Below are positions 1-7,640 of a DNA stretch of 36,758 nt, piece after piece. Within the stretch, counting starts at the first letter, position 1. The number at the start of each line of letters is the position of its first letter. Position numbers and translations under genes: made by a program. Below the pieces are notes generated by a model. The model saw nothing but the letters and a program-made list of their open reading frames with translations. It was not told the DNA's origin and did no database searches. Source of the stretch: Bifidobacterium breve (GTDB lineage Bacteria; Actinomycetota; Actinomycetes; Nanopelagicales; Nanopelagicaceae); assembly GCA_945860275.1 (NCBI GenBank), contig CAMAPN010000010.1, forward strand, positions 1-36,758. The letters are read 5' to 3'.

Positions 1-996
1 TTCTTCTTCGTCGTGGGGTTAGAGATAAAACGAGAACTCACATCAGGGCATCTGGCAAAACTTCGCCAAGCTGCAGCACCATTATTTGCCGCTCTAGGTG
101 GCATGGTGATTCCTGCACTTATTTACTTGGCGATTGCGGGCGCAAGCGCACCTCAAGGATGGGCAATTCCGGTTGCAACTGATATCGCATTAGCGGTTGG
201 CGTGCTCGTTCTTATGGGCTCGCAGGCTACGACCGCACTTCGATCGTTCTTACTCGCGCTCGCCGTAATTGACGACATTGGTGCGATCTTGATCATTGCC
301 ATTGTTTTCTCAACTGGCTTAGTGCTCTCATGGTTAGTAGCGGCTGCAGGAGCTGTGATTGCAACTTTGCTTCTACAGCGAATTGGCGTAGTCCGAAGTT
401 ATGTTTATTTCATTGTTGGCGCGCTGATGTGGTTTGGCTTATATAAAGCAGGGATTCATCCAACGCTAGCCGGCGTGATCATGGGGCTACTGACCCCTGC
501 AACGCCAATTACCGGCGATAAAGCTCGAACCGCTGAAGATATTGAAGATATTGAAGATATTGAAGATGGCACGTTGACGCTCGTAGAAAAGTTAGAGGGA
601 AACTTTCATGGTTTCTCAGCCTTTGTCGTTATCCCAATTTTTGCTTTCGCTAATTCAGGCGTCTCGCTATCTGTGTCGACGCTCGCCGAAATTTTCACAT
701 CACCAATTGCCTGGGGCATCATTTGCGGCTTGGCGTTGGGCAAACCCCTTGGCATTCTCATTGCATCGAAAGGCGCTTCGAGAGCGAAGGTTGCCCAACT
801 TCCTGAAGGGGCCAGCACGGCAGCGCTCGTGGCTGTGGGCAGCACCGCCGGCATCGGTTTCACTGTGGCGATATTCATTGCGAAATTGGCATTTTCAGAT
901 CCGGCTTTGCAGGACCTTGCAGTGAGCGCTGTCATGGTGGGCTCGCTTATCAGCGGATTAATCGGTGTCGCGCTCTTTCGCTTGATAAGGCGTTGA
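1..996 (+). CDS. nhaA: Na+/H+ antiporter NhaA (5'-truncated by window edge)
   Basis: Inner-membrane antiporter exchanging Na+ for protons in pH and sodium homeostasis. The reading frame is open from base 1, and its first residues match the NhaA signature FFxxVGLEIKREL, so the true start lies upstream and roughly the first 70-90 residues are missing. The paired aspartates of the family's ion site are visible as IDDIGA (codons 91-92 of the visible part). Many hydrophobic helices follow and the C-terminus is intact, ending in TGA. An acidic loop made of three perfect 9-bp repeats lies near codons 179-190, where family members normally have a short variable cytoplasmic loop. The gene ends 19 bp before pepA, which appears to have its own promoter. 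Confidence 0.93.
   Translation, partial: FFFVVGLEIKRELTSGHLAKLRQAAAPLFAALGGMVIPALIYLAIAGASAPQGWAIPVATDIALAVGVLVLMGSQATTALRSFLLALAVIDDIGAILIIAIVFSTGLVLSWLVAAAGAVIATLLLQRIGVVRSYVYFIVGALMWFGLYKAGIHPTLAGVIMGLLTPATPITGDKARTAEDIEDIEDIEDGTLTLVEKLEGNFHGFSAFVVIPIFAFANSGVSLSVSTLAEIFTSPIAWGIICGLALGKPLGILIASKGASRAKVAQLPEGASTAALVAVGSTAGIGFTVAIFIAKLAFSDPALQDLAVSAVMVGSLISGLIGVALFRLIRR
541..567 (+). repeat. In-frame 9-bp tandem repeat (Ile-Glu-Asp) in nhaA
   Basis: Three perfect copies of ATTGAAGAT, preceded by a partial copy (GAAGAT, 535-540), encode an EDIEDIEDIED run in a predicted cytoplasmic loop of NhaA. Copy-number changes would stay in frame, so the loop could vary in length and charge between strains without inactivating the antiporter. 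Confidence 0.9.
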
Positions 997-1003
997 TAGC
1001 CGC

Positions 1004-1009
1004 TACGGT
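1004..1009 (+). promoter_or_regulatory. -10 element TACGGT for leaderless pepA
   Basis: TACGGT fits the actinobacterial -10 consensus TANNNT and ends 6 nt before the GTG at 1016, so transcription would begin at or next to the start codon. This supports the GTG start, which has no Shine-Dalgarno sequence. Confidence 0.5.
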
Positions 1010-1015
1010 TAGCAA

Positions 1016-2476
1016 GTGCCCACGCAACATCCTCGAATAGCCCCGTTCACATCGAACTTCTTGAGAAGCGCCGATGTAATAGCGTTGCCAGTGGTCGATG
1101 GTTCTGTGAGCTTTGAAGGCGGCAGCGAAGTCAAAGAATTTCTCAAGAATGTTAAGAGCGCAAAAGAGCTCCAAGAGTTAGCACGGTCATACAAGCTCAC
1201 CGGTAAGGCCGGCGAACTCGTTGAGATTCCCGTGAAATACAAATCCTTATCTGCAATTTTTCTAGTAGGCGTTGGTAGCAATTCACGAGCTGACTTGGTG
1301 AAGGCAGGAAGTGCTATCGGGCGCAAACTCCGTGGCACTTCCAAGAAATGCGGATCGCTCTGCGGAGGTCGCGGGGAGTTAACCCGCTCGCACGCGCTCG
1401 CATTGGCTCTTTCGGCCTATCAATGGAAAGTAGGTGGCGTTAAAGACGCCCCCACTTTTGCATTAGTGAGAAAATACGATCAAGTGGAAGCGCAAGAGAT
1501 GCTTTCGGGAGTGCTTTTGACGCGCGACTTAATTCACACGCCGTCAAATATGAAAAGTCCGCAATGGATGGCGGCGCAAGCCAAAAAAGCGCTCGCAAAA
1601 TACCCAGTAGAGATCACAGTTCATCAAGGTGCGAAAGCGCTCAGTAGATTCGGTGGTTTATCTGCGGTCGGAAATTCTTCGCCTAAGCGACCTCCAGCGA
1701 TGATTGAGATTAGCTACAAGAAGAGCGCGCGCTCGCGGAAAATTCCACATGTGGTTTTGGTCGGCAAAGGAATCATGTTTGATACTGGCGGCATCTCGCT
1801 CAAACGTCCTTATGAAAATATGGTTGCGATGAAAAGCGATATGGCTGGGGCAGCGGCAATCCTCGGTGCAATTCGCGCCGCTGCCGCACTTGGCGTTAAT
1901 TGTCGGATAACAGGGCTATTGATGTGCGCTGAGAACCTCTTATCGGCAACTTCGCAACGACCATCGGATGTCATCACCCACTATGACGGACAAACTGTAG
2001 AGGTAATCGATACCGACGCCGAAGGTCGATTGGTTCTTGCGGATGGTTTGGGATACGCGATAGAGAAATTAGATCCCGATTATTTAATTGATCTTGCGAC
2101 GTTAACTGGCGCTGCAACTTTGGGGCTAAGTCGTCATTATGCGGCGATGTACACCCGTGATAACGCACTTGCAAAGCGATTTGCAAAAGCAGGCGAAAGT
2201 ACGGGAGATCGCGTATGGCAGATGCCACTTGTCGATGATTACGTTGAAAGTCTCCATTCTGAAGTAGCAGATTTTAAAAATATTGCTGAGAAGCCAAGCG
2301 TTGGCGGCGGCTCCATTACTGCTGCGCTCTTTCTCGAAAAGTTTGTCGCCGATTCGCGATGGGTCCACTTTGATATCGCAGGAGTTGGACGAAGTGATTC
2401 AGATTCGGGTGAAAATCCCAAAGGTGGTACCGGATTTGGTGTGCGCCTTCTTGCAGAGTGGCTGAAGAGTTTATGA
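1016..2476 (+). CDS. pepA: Leucyl aminopeptidase, M17 family
   Basis: Cytosolic metallo-aminopeptidase removing N-terminal residues from peptides, for peptide turnover. At 486 aa it has normal M17 length. The C-terminal catalytic domain carries the family signatures: VGKGIMFDTGG near 249-259, MKSDMAGAA near 272-280 and DTDAEGRL at 332-339. Expected metal ligands are Lys251, Asp256, Asp275, Asp334 and Glu336; catalytic residues are Lys263 and Arg338. The usual NTDAEGRL reads DTDAEGRL here. The N-terminal third is the variable domain. The GTG start is supported by a TACGGT -10 element 6 nt upstream, implying a leaderless mRNA. Its stop overlaps the next gene's ATG (ATGA), so the methyltransferase is probably translationally coupled. 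Confidence 0.95.
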   Translation: MPTQHPRIAPFTSNFLRSADVIALPVVDGSVSFEGGSEVKEFLKNVKSAKELQELARSYKLTGKAGELVEIPVKYKSLSAIFLVGVGSNSRADLVKAGSAIGRKLRGTSKKCGSLCGGRGELTRSHALALALSAYQWKVGGVKDAPTFALVRKYDQVEAQEMLSGVLLTRDLIHTPSNMKSPQWMAAQAKKALAKYPVEITVHQGAKALSRFGGLSAVGNSSPKRPPAMIEISYKKSARSRKIPHVVLVGKGIMFDTGGISLKRPYENMVAMKSDMAGAAAILGAIRAAAALGVNCRITGLLMCAENLLSATSQRPSDVITHYDGQTVEVIDTDAEGRLVLADGLGYAIEKLDPDYLIDLATLTGAATLGLSRHYAAMYTRDNALAKRFAKAGESTGDRVWQMPLVDDYVESLHSEVADFKNIAEKPSVGGGSITAALFLEKFVADSRWVHFDIAGVGRSDSDSGENPKGGTGFGVRLLAEWLKSL

Positions 2477-3108
2477 GCGACCAATCAGAGAAGAGCAGAG
2501 AATTTATCGAGAGCTTTATTGTCGAAGAGCTGGAGATCCAAAGCGCGCGAAATCGTGGCGCTGAACTTGGTAGCGATGAGCCATCATCTGGAAGTGGCGC
2601 ACTCCTGCAAACGTTAGCTCTTGCTCTGCGCGCTAAGAGCATTGTTGAGTTGGGAACGGGCACTGGCGTAGGGACGCTATGGCTTGCTGGCGGTATCGAC
2701 GAGAGCGGAACCATCACCTCTATCGATCGTGAAGCCGAGCATGTCCAACTTGCGCGTGAAGCATGCGAAGAGATGGAGATCTCTGCGCAACGGGTTCGTC
2801 TGATTCACGGTTCACCGTACGACATCCTTCAAAAGCTAACTGATGCCGGCTACGACATGATTGTCGTGCGCGACTACTCGGGCGATTTGGCAGATTTAAT
2901 CGATCAGTCGTATCGAGTTCTCCGCGCAGGGGGCGTGTGCGTCCTCGTGCATGCGCTGCACGGCGGCAAAGTTGCCGACCTGGCACAGCGCGATGAGATA
3001 ACTGTGGCCCGTCGGGAACTTCTTCGAAATCTACGTGCAGATCGTGAGCGCTGGACGTGTTCGTTGAATGGCTTAGGCGATGGAGTTTTCATAGCCGTTA
3101 AGCGTTAA
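2473..3108 (+). CDS. Class I SAM-dependent O-methyltransferase (Rv1220c-like)
   Basis: Predicted small-molecule O-methyltransferase of 211 aa. The SAM-binding motif I is VELGTGTGVGTLWL, followed by an acidic residue of motif II (SIDRE). It resembles the catechol/caffeoyl-CoA O-methyltransferase-like proteins of actinobacteria. An upstream in-frame GTG at 2458 exists, but the ATG at 2473 overlaps the pepA stop as ATGA and is preferred. In M. tuberculosis the homologous gene (Rv1220c) lies beside sigE, rseA, htrA and tatB. Here htrA follows after 129 bp and the sigma/anti-sigma pair is absent. The substrate cannot be told from sequence. Confidence 0.85.
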   Translation: MSDQSEKSREFIESFIVEELEIQSARNRGAELGSDEPSSGSGALLQTLALALRAKSIVELGTGTGVGTLWLAGGIDESGTITSIDREAEHVQLAREACEEMEISAQRVRLIHGSPYDILQKLTDAGYDMIVVRDYSGDLADLIDQSYRVLRAGGVCVLVHALHGGKVADLAQRDEITVARRELLRNLRADRERWTCSLNGLGDGVFIAVKR

Positions 3109-3237
3109 GTGGCGAGAGTGAGCAAAGCAGATAGAGTTTAGGGGTACTTTCAGCGCGCTCTCAGGTTTCTTTAGAGTTTTTTCGCCAGAGTACGTGCAAA
3201 TGAGTTCCCAACAACGATTTCAGTACTGGAGAAAAGC

Positions 3238-4443
3238 ATGAGTCAACCTGAGTGGTGGTCGCCTGCAGCACAGTATGACCATAACCAACCGCCTACTCGT
3301 CCGCAGAACTATTACCTGCCGCCGAGCGCGCAACCACTTCCAGATTCGTTAACCAGTCGAGGTGCGCGACGAAGTGGTCGCAGCCATGGCGCCAAAGTAA
3401 GCGTTGGACTCGCTGTTGGAATGGCGTTGATTGCCGGCGCAGTCGGGGGAGTGGCAGGAAACTTAGCGAACGGCACCTCACTATTTGATTCGGGAGCTTC
3501 ATTTGTTGCGACGACCAATGTGGTGGAACGATCTCCGCGATCAATAGCGGCGATTGCTGCTCGTGTACTGCCATCAGTTGTCTCGATCTCAACAAGCTCT
3601 GCGATGGGCAGCGGAACAGGAACTGGATTCGTTATCCGCTCTGATGGATACATTCTTACAAACAATCACGTAGTCGAAAATGTGCGACGAAGCGGTTCAT
3701 TAAACGTTTCGTTTAATGATGGCAAAGTAGTGCGTGGGAAAATTGTTGGCGTAGATCCTGCCTACGACTTAGCAGTTATTAAAGTCGCGCGTACCGGAGT
3801 GCCAGCACTTCAATTTGGCAACAGTGACAAAGTTCAGGTTGGCGATGCTGTCATCGCTATTGGCTCACCTCTTGGACTTTCTGGCACTGTCACATCAGGA
3901 ATCATCAGTGCGAAAAATCGTGCGGTAACTGCAGGAGATGGAGAGAGTGAAGGCTCTTTCATTAACGCGTTGCAAACCGATGCAGCCATCAATCCAGGAA
4001 ATTCTGGAGGGCCGTTGGTCGATAAAACAGGCGCTGTCGTGGGCGTGAATTCAGCGATTGCAACCCTTGGTTCGTCATACGGAAGCCAATCAGGCTCCAT
4101 CGGACTGGGCTTTGCAATTCCCATCAATCAAGCAAGACGTACCGCTGAAGAGTTGATAAAGACTGGAAAATCTTCATACCCAGTTCTTGGAATCTCCGTT
4201 GATACCTCTTTTGCTGAAGGCGGAGCGCGAGTTGCCTCAGTCTCACCTGATAGCCCCGCGCAGAGCGCTGGCATCGAAACGGGTGATGTCATTATTGAAC
4301 TTGGTGGACGCAAAATCACAAACTCTGATGAGCTAATTGTCGCCATTCGTGACAAAGCTCCAGGCGACCAAGTTTCTATCACCCTAAAAAGAAACGATGT
4401 GACCAAGGTAGTGAAGGCAACTTTGGTCGCTGCGCAGAAATAA
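3238..4443 (+). CDS. htrA: HtrA/DegP-family trypsin-like serine protease with PDZ domain
   Basis: Membrane-anchored protease that degrades or refolds damaged envelope proteins. The 401-aa protein has a Pro-rich cytoplasmic N-terminus, one transmembrane helix near 54-76, a trypsin-like domain near 100-310 and one PDZ domain near 316-398. The catalytic triad is complete: His144 in TNNHVV, Asp177 in YDLAVI and Ser256 in NPGNSGGPL. A GGAGA ribosome-binding site (3228-3232) precedes the ATG by 5 nt, so unlike many neighbours this gene has a leadered mRNA. Position next to tatB and mrp matches M. tuberculosis htrA (Rv1223). The sigma factor that usually precedes it is missing, so its stress regulation must differ or be encoded elsewhere. 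Confidence 0.94.
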   Translation: MSQPEWWSPAAQYDHNQPPTRPQNYYLPPSAQPLPDSLTSRGARRSGRSHGAKVSVGLAVGMALIAGAVGGVAGNLANGTSLFDSGASFVATTNVVERSPRSIAAIAARVLPSVVSISTSSAMGSGTGTGFVIRSDGYILTNNHVVENVRRSGSLNVSFNDGKVVRGKIVGVDPAYDLAVIKVARTGVPALQFGNSDKVQVGDAVIAIGSPLGLSGTVTSGIISAKNRAVTAGDGESEGSFINALQTDAAINPGNSGGPLVDKTGAVVGVNSAIATLGSSYGSQSGSIGLGFAIPINQARRTAEELIKTGKSSYPVLGISVDTSFAEGGARVASVSPDSPAQSAGIETGDVIIELGGRKITNSDELIVAIRDKAPGDQVSITLKRNDVTKVVKATLVAAQK

Positions 4444-4446
4444 CGT

Positions 4447-4452
4447 TACGAT
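4447..4452 (+). promoter_or_regulatory. -10 element TACGAT for leaderless tatB
   Basis: TACGAT ends 6 nt before the tatB ATG in the 15-bp gap after htrA. A TTGGTC sequence 18 bp upstream, inside the htrA end, could serve as a weak -35 element. It suggests tatB-mrp can be transcribed separately from htrA. Confidence 0.5.
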
Positions 4453-4458
4453 GGTCAG

Positions 4459-4755
4459 ATGCTCGATATTGGCGCAGGAGAACTACTTGGGTTAGCCCTA
4501 GTTGCGCTCATTCTCGTCGGGCCAAACAAGTTGCCCACCTTCGCAGCTGATGCAGCCCGTTTTATTCGCAAGATGCGTGGCTTCGCGCAATCTGCCACAA
4601 GTGATCTGCGGGAGAATCTCGGACCAGGCTTCGAAGATCTCAGCGTGAGTGATCTCAACCCCAAAACTTTTATCCGAAAGCAGATGCGGCAAGCGTTGGA
4701 CGATGAACCACAGCTCGACAAGAACTCCGTTCGACAGGACCCGCAACTGCCATGA
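4459..4755 (+). CDS. tatB: Sec-independent (Tat) translocase protein TatB
   Basis: Subunit of the twin-arginine translocase that recognises folded substrates together with TatC. The 98-aa protein has an N-terminal membrane helix (about 3-20), the conserved Gly-Pro hinge in LVGPNKLP, then an amphipathic helix with FIRKMRGF and a polar charged tail. This pattern fits TatB better than the shorter TatA, and the position between htrA and mrp matches actinobacterial tatB (Rv1224). A TACGAT element 6 nt upstream suggests a leaderless transcript. The stop overlaps the mrp start as ATGA. No tatA or tatC is present in the window. Confidence 0.9.
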   Translation: MLDIGAGELLGLALVALILVGPNKLPTFAADAARFIRKMRGFAQSATSDLRENLGPGFEDLSVSDLNPKTFIRKQMRQALDDEPQLDKNSVRQDPQLP

Positions 4756-5870
4756 GTATTGAGGCCATTAACGGCGCACTAGCGACTGTCATCGATCCAG
4801 AACTTCGTAAACCACTTACCGAACTTGGCATGGTGAAGAGTGTGAAAATCTCGGGGAGTACCGCTGAGATTGAGATCTTCCTGACGATTTCAGGGTGCCC
4901 AATGAAGGATCGACTATCCGACGATATAACCAAAGCAGTAGTTGGAGTTTCGGGTATCACGCGGGTAGCCATCGAGTTTGATGTGATGAGTGATGAACAA
5001 CGAAATGAAATTAAGCGGATCATTCGTGGCGGTAACGAAAAATCAATTCCATTTGCGCGTCCTGACTCTCTAACGCGTGTATTTGCAATCGCGTCCGGCA
5101 AGGGCGGTGTTGGTAAATCGTCGCTAACGGCGAATCTCGCAGTTGCGCTCGCAGCACGCGGGCAACGGGTGGGAATTCTTGATGCTGACGTTTATGGCCA
5201 CTCAATTCCACGAATCCTTGGCATGCTTGGTGCTCGACCTACTGCAATCGATAACACCACTTTCATTCCACCAGAGGACATTCGCGGTATTCGGGTAGCG
5301 TCGATGGAAATGTTTAAACCGCAACGCGAGGATCCCGTTGCATACCGCGGTCCAATTCTGCATAAAGTCCTTGAGCAACTCTTAGCCGATGCCTACTGGG
5401 GAGAGCTAGATTTTCTCTTGCTTGACCTGCCACCTGGCACCGGAGATATTGCAATCTCACTCGGGCAATTAATTCCATCGTCAGAAGTAGTTGTTGTGAC
5501 AACGCCTCAAATTGCTGCAGCAGAAGTGGCAGAGCGCGCCGGACGGCTGGCGCATCAACTGAAACAACAGCTAGCTGGCGTTATTGAGAATATGTCGGCA
5601 TTTCCATGTCCACACTGCGGCGAGAAGATCTCGCTCTTCGGAGCAGGTGGCGGCGCAGAAACCGTTGCACGATTGGAGCGATTGACTGGCGGAAGCGTTC
5701 CATTGTTGGGACAAATTCCTTTTGATCCTGCACTTAGATCAGCGGGAGATGCGGGCACTCCTCTTGCACCTGAAAATCCTTCAACGCAAGCGCTCATGGA
5801 GATTGCCGAACGGCTGATTAAGCGCAGTGATTCTCTGGCAGGAAGAAGATTGCCGCTTTCAGCTCGTTGA
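4752..5870 (+). CDS. mrp: Mrp/ApbC-type iron-sulfur cluster carrier ATPase
   Basis: Cytosolic P-loop ATPase thought to bind and deliver Fe-S clusters to apoproteins. The 372-aa protein has an N-terminal MIP18/DUF59 domain (about 4-80), whose conserved Cys is present in SGCPMKD. The Mrp ATPase domain carries the deviant Walker A GKGGVGKS at 116-123, a Walker B-like LLLDLPPGTGD near 222-232 and the cluster-ligating Cys-Pro-His-Cys pair at 286 and 289. It starts within the tatB stop (ATGA), so it is probably coupled to it. Its last 12 bp overlap the end of the convergent DUF1003 gene, leaving no room for a terminator. Confidence 0.95.
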   Translation: MSIEAINGALATVIDPELRKPLTELGMVKSVKISGSTAEIEIFLTISGCPMKDRLSDDITKAVVGVSGITRVAIEFDVMSDEQRNEIKRIIRGGNEKSIPFARPDSLTRVFAIASGKGGVGKSSLTANLAVALAARGQRVGILDADVYGHSIPRILGMLGARPTAIDNTTFIPPEDIRGIRVASMEMFKPQREDPVAYRGPILHKVLEQLLADAYWGELDFLLLDLPPGTGDIAISLGQLIPSSEVVVVTTPQIAAAEVAERAGRLAHQLKQQLAGVIENMSAFPCPHCGEKISLFGAGGGAETVARLERLTGGSVPLLGQIPFDPALRSAGDAGTPLAPENPSTQALMEIAERLIKRSDSLAGRRLPLSAR

Positions 5871-6350
5871 ACCAGATGACGAATTGTCATCTTCAGATTT
5901 AATCTCTGAAAGTAATTCGCGAAGCTCGCTACGAATGAAGTCCCGCGTTGCAACATCCCCTAGGCCATCACGAAGTGCTGCAATCTCACGTGTGAGATAT
6001 TCGGTATCTGCCAAATTACGCTCATCGCGTAGTCGATCTTCTGCCGATTGAATTCGGTCGCGATCAGCTTGGCGATTTTGCGCAAGCAAAATTAGTGGCG
6101 CTGCATAAGAAGCTTGCAGCGAAAGAATCAAGGTTAAAAAGATGAAAGGAAATGGGTCGAAGCGCAGATCACTCGGAGCGAGCGCATTCCAGAGTACCCA
6201 CGTAAGCACGAAGACAGACATGTAGACCAAGAAATTCGCAGTGCCGAGAAAACGAGCAAATCGCTCAGAGAGCTGTCCGAACGCTTCTGAGTTATAGGTA
6301 GGACGCAATGAGCGTTTGCCGCGACGTGGTAGATCTAATCGATTACTCAT
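5859..6350 (-). CDS. DUF1003 family membrane protein
   Basis: Function unknown. The 163-aa protein has a basic N-terminus, two transmembrane helices (about 40-58 and 68-88) and a long charged helical C-terminal region likely to be cytoplasmic. This is typical of DUF1003 proteins, including the one in the M. tuberculosis mrp neighbourhood (Rv1231c). Its ATG overlaps the stop of the PRC/MgtE_N/CBS gene upstream (ATGA on the minus strand), so the two are translationally coupled. That arrangement suggests both act in the same membrane-associated process, possibly divalent-cation sensing. The 3' end overlaps mrp by 12 bp. Confidence 0.85.
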   Translation of the reverse strand: MSNRLDLPRRGKRSLRPTYNSEAFGQLSERFARFLGTANFLVYMSVFVLTWVLWNALAPSDLRFDPFPFIFLTLILSLQASYAAPLILLAQNRQADRDRIQSAEDRLRDERNLADTEYLTREIAALRDGLGDVATRDFIRSELRELLSEIKSEDDNSSSGSTS

Positions 6351-7609
6351 TTCAATACCTCCCTGGTGCCATCATCATGTTGTGCTCGCCAATTCTCTGG
6401 CAGTAAATGGTCAAGAACGTCATCAACTGTGACGACGCCAAGAAGCCGATCGTTCTCGTCGACGATTGGAACTGCCACCAAGTTGTAAGCGGCAAAGTAA
6501 GAAGAGATTGTCGTGAGATTTCGGTCGGGCGTGAGCGACTCTGATTCAGCGTCAATGATTGAACCAAGCAAAGTTGCTGGTGGCTCGCGAAGCAGCCGTT
6601 GGAAGTGCGCGATACCGAGGAATTTGCCGGTGGGAGTCTCATGTGGCGCTCTGGTAACAAAGACTTGTGAAGCAAGCGCTGGCGTTATTTCACTGGCTCG
6701 CAGCGCGGCAAGCGCTTCGGCAACTGTGTTATCAGCAGCGAGAATGATTGGTTCGGTTGTCATCATTCCGCCAGCTGAATAATCCTCATACACCATGAGT
6801 CGTCGAACATCTTCGGCATCCTCGGGCTCCATGAGATTAAGGAGTGATTCCGCCTTCTCGGTGCCAACTTCGCGCAGCAAATCCGCCGCATCATCTGGAT
6901 CCATTTCGCCGAGGACATCAGCAGCTCGCTCGCCTTCAAGTTGCGCAAGCAATGCAACGCGTTCGCCTTCCTCCATCTCCTCGAGCAGATCAGCAAGTCG
7001 CTCATCATCGAGCGCTCGAGCGATCTCCACGCGACGTGACATGGAAAGATCATGTAAAGCACCTGCTAAGTCGGCAGCTTTGAGGCTTGATAACGTGGCA
7101 AGAAGACTCCGTGCTTCATCATCAGTTTCACTTGCTGCGAACTCTGTCAATTGTGAATACTCAACCGTCTTTCCTGGACCGCGTCGACGAAGACCAGAGC
7201 TCTTGGTTGCGACATGTACTTTATTTAACAACCAATCCCCACGACGAGTTTGTTCCATTGCGATATCTTCAATAATCACTCGCTCAGGTTTGCCAATTAA
7301 CGTTGTCGTCCGATCAAGAAATTCACCGAGGACAAGAAATTCACCGGGTCGAGGCTGAAATCTACGAACGTTGAGCAACCCTGTGATGACCACTGTGCCT
7401 GGTTCGATAGATGTGACCCTCGTGATGGGAATAAAGATTCGTCGTCGTGGCGGCACCTCCACGATTATTCCGAGGACGCGCGGTGGTACCTGACCCGCCT
7501 GAAGGGTGGCGACGACATCGCGCACCTTTCCCACTTGATCACCAGTTGGGTCAAAAACCGCAGTTCCTGCAAGGCGCGCTATGAAGACTCGATTCAATGT
7601 AGCGCTCAT
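6347..7609 (-). CDS. PRC-barrel / MgtE N-domain / CBS-pair protein without transporter domain
   Basis: Soluble protein of 420 aa of unknown role. An N-terminal PRC-barrel-like region (about 5-160) carries a GxVRDVV-type motif. It is followed by an MgtE N-terminal superhelix (about 165-285) rich in repeated L-x-E-M-D/E segments such as EEMEEGER and GEMDPDDAADLL. A pair of CBS domains (about 290-410) ends with VAVPIVDENDRLLGVV. The five-helix MgtE Mg2+ channel is absent, as in actinobacterial relatives such as Rv1232c. I chose the ATG at 7609 because TACCCT lies 7 nt upstream and homology starts there; a 69-codon upstream extension runs through the divergent gene's promoter. It is coupled to DUF1003. 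Confidence 0.87.
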   Translation of the reverse strand: MSATLNRVFIARLAGTAVFDPTGDQVGKVRDVVATLQAGQVPPRVLGIIVEVPPRRRIFIPITRVTSIEPGTVVITGLLNVRRFQPRPGEFLVLGEFLDRTTTLIGKPERVIIEDIAMEQTRRGDWLLNKVHVATKSSGLRRRGPGKTVEYSQLTEFAASETDDEARSLLATLSSLKAADLAGALHDLSMSRRVEIARALDDERLADLLEEMEEGERVALLAQLEGERAADVLGEMDPDDAADLLREVGTEKAESLLNLMEPEDAEDVRRLMVYEDYSAGGMMTTEPIILAADNTVAEALAALRASEITPALASQVFVTRAPHETPTGKFLGIAHFQRLLREPPATLLGSIIDAESESLTPDRNLTTISSYFAAYNLVAVPIVDENDRLLGVVTVDDVLDHLLPENWRAQHDDGTREVLK

Positions 7610-7616
7610 AAGAGTA

Positions 7617-7622
7617 AGGGTA
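7617..7622 (-). promoter_or_regulatory. -10 element TACCCT for the leaderless PRC/MgtE_N/CBS gene
   Basis: Read on the minus strand, TACCCT is followed by 7 nt and then the ATG at 7609. It is one half of a 31-bp divergent control region shared with the EamA gene. Confidence 0.55.
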
Positions 7623-7627
7623 CCGGT

Positions 7628-7633
7628 TAGGGT
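7628..7633 (+). promoter_or_regulatory. -10 element TAGGGT for the leaderless EamA transporter gene
   Basis: TAGGGT is followed by 7 nt and the ATG at 7641. It lies 5 bp from the opposing TACCCT element, giving a nearly mirror-symmetric divergent promoter. Confidence 0.55.
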
Positions 7634-7640
7634 CGTACTC

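Noticed and set aside
3158-3182. Possible terminator before htrA (CTCT/AGAG stem followed by six T)
   Set aside because: The stem is only 4 bp with an 11-nt loop, too weak to call even with the T-run.
6795-7358. A 187-codon open frame on the plus strand, rich in Ser and Arg
   Set aside because: It lies wholly antisense to the PRC/MgtE_N/CBS gene. The Ser/Arg-rich composition reflects the complement of acidic and Leu-rich codons, with no ribosome-binding site or family similarity.
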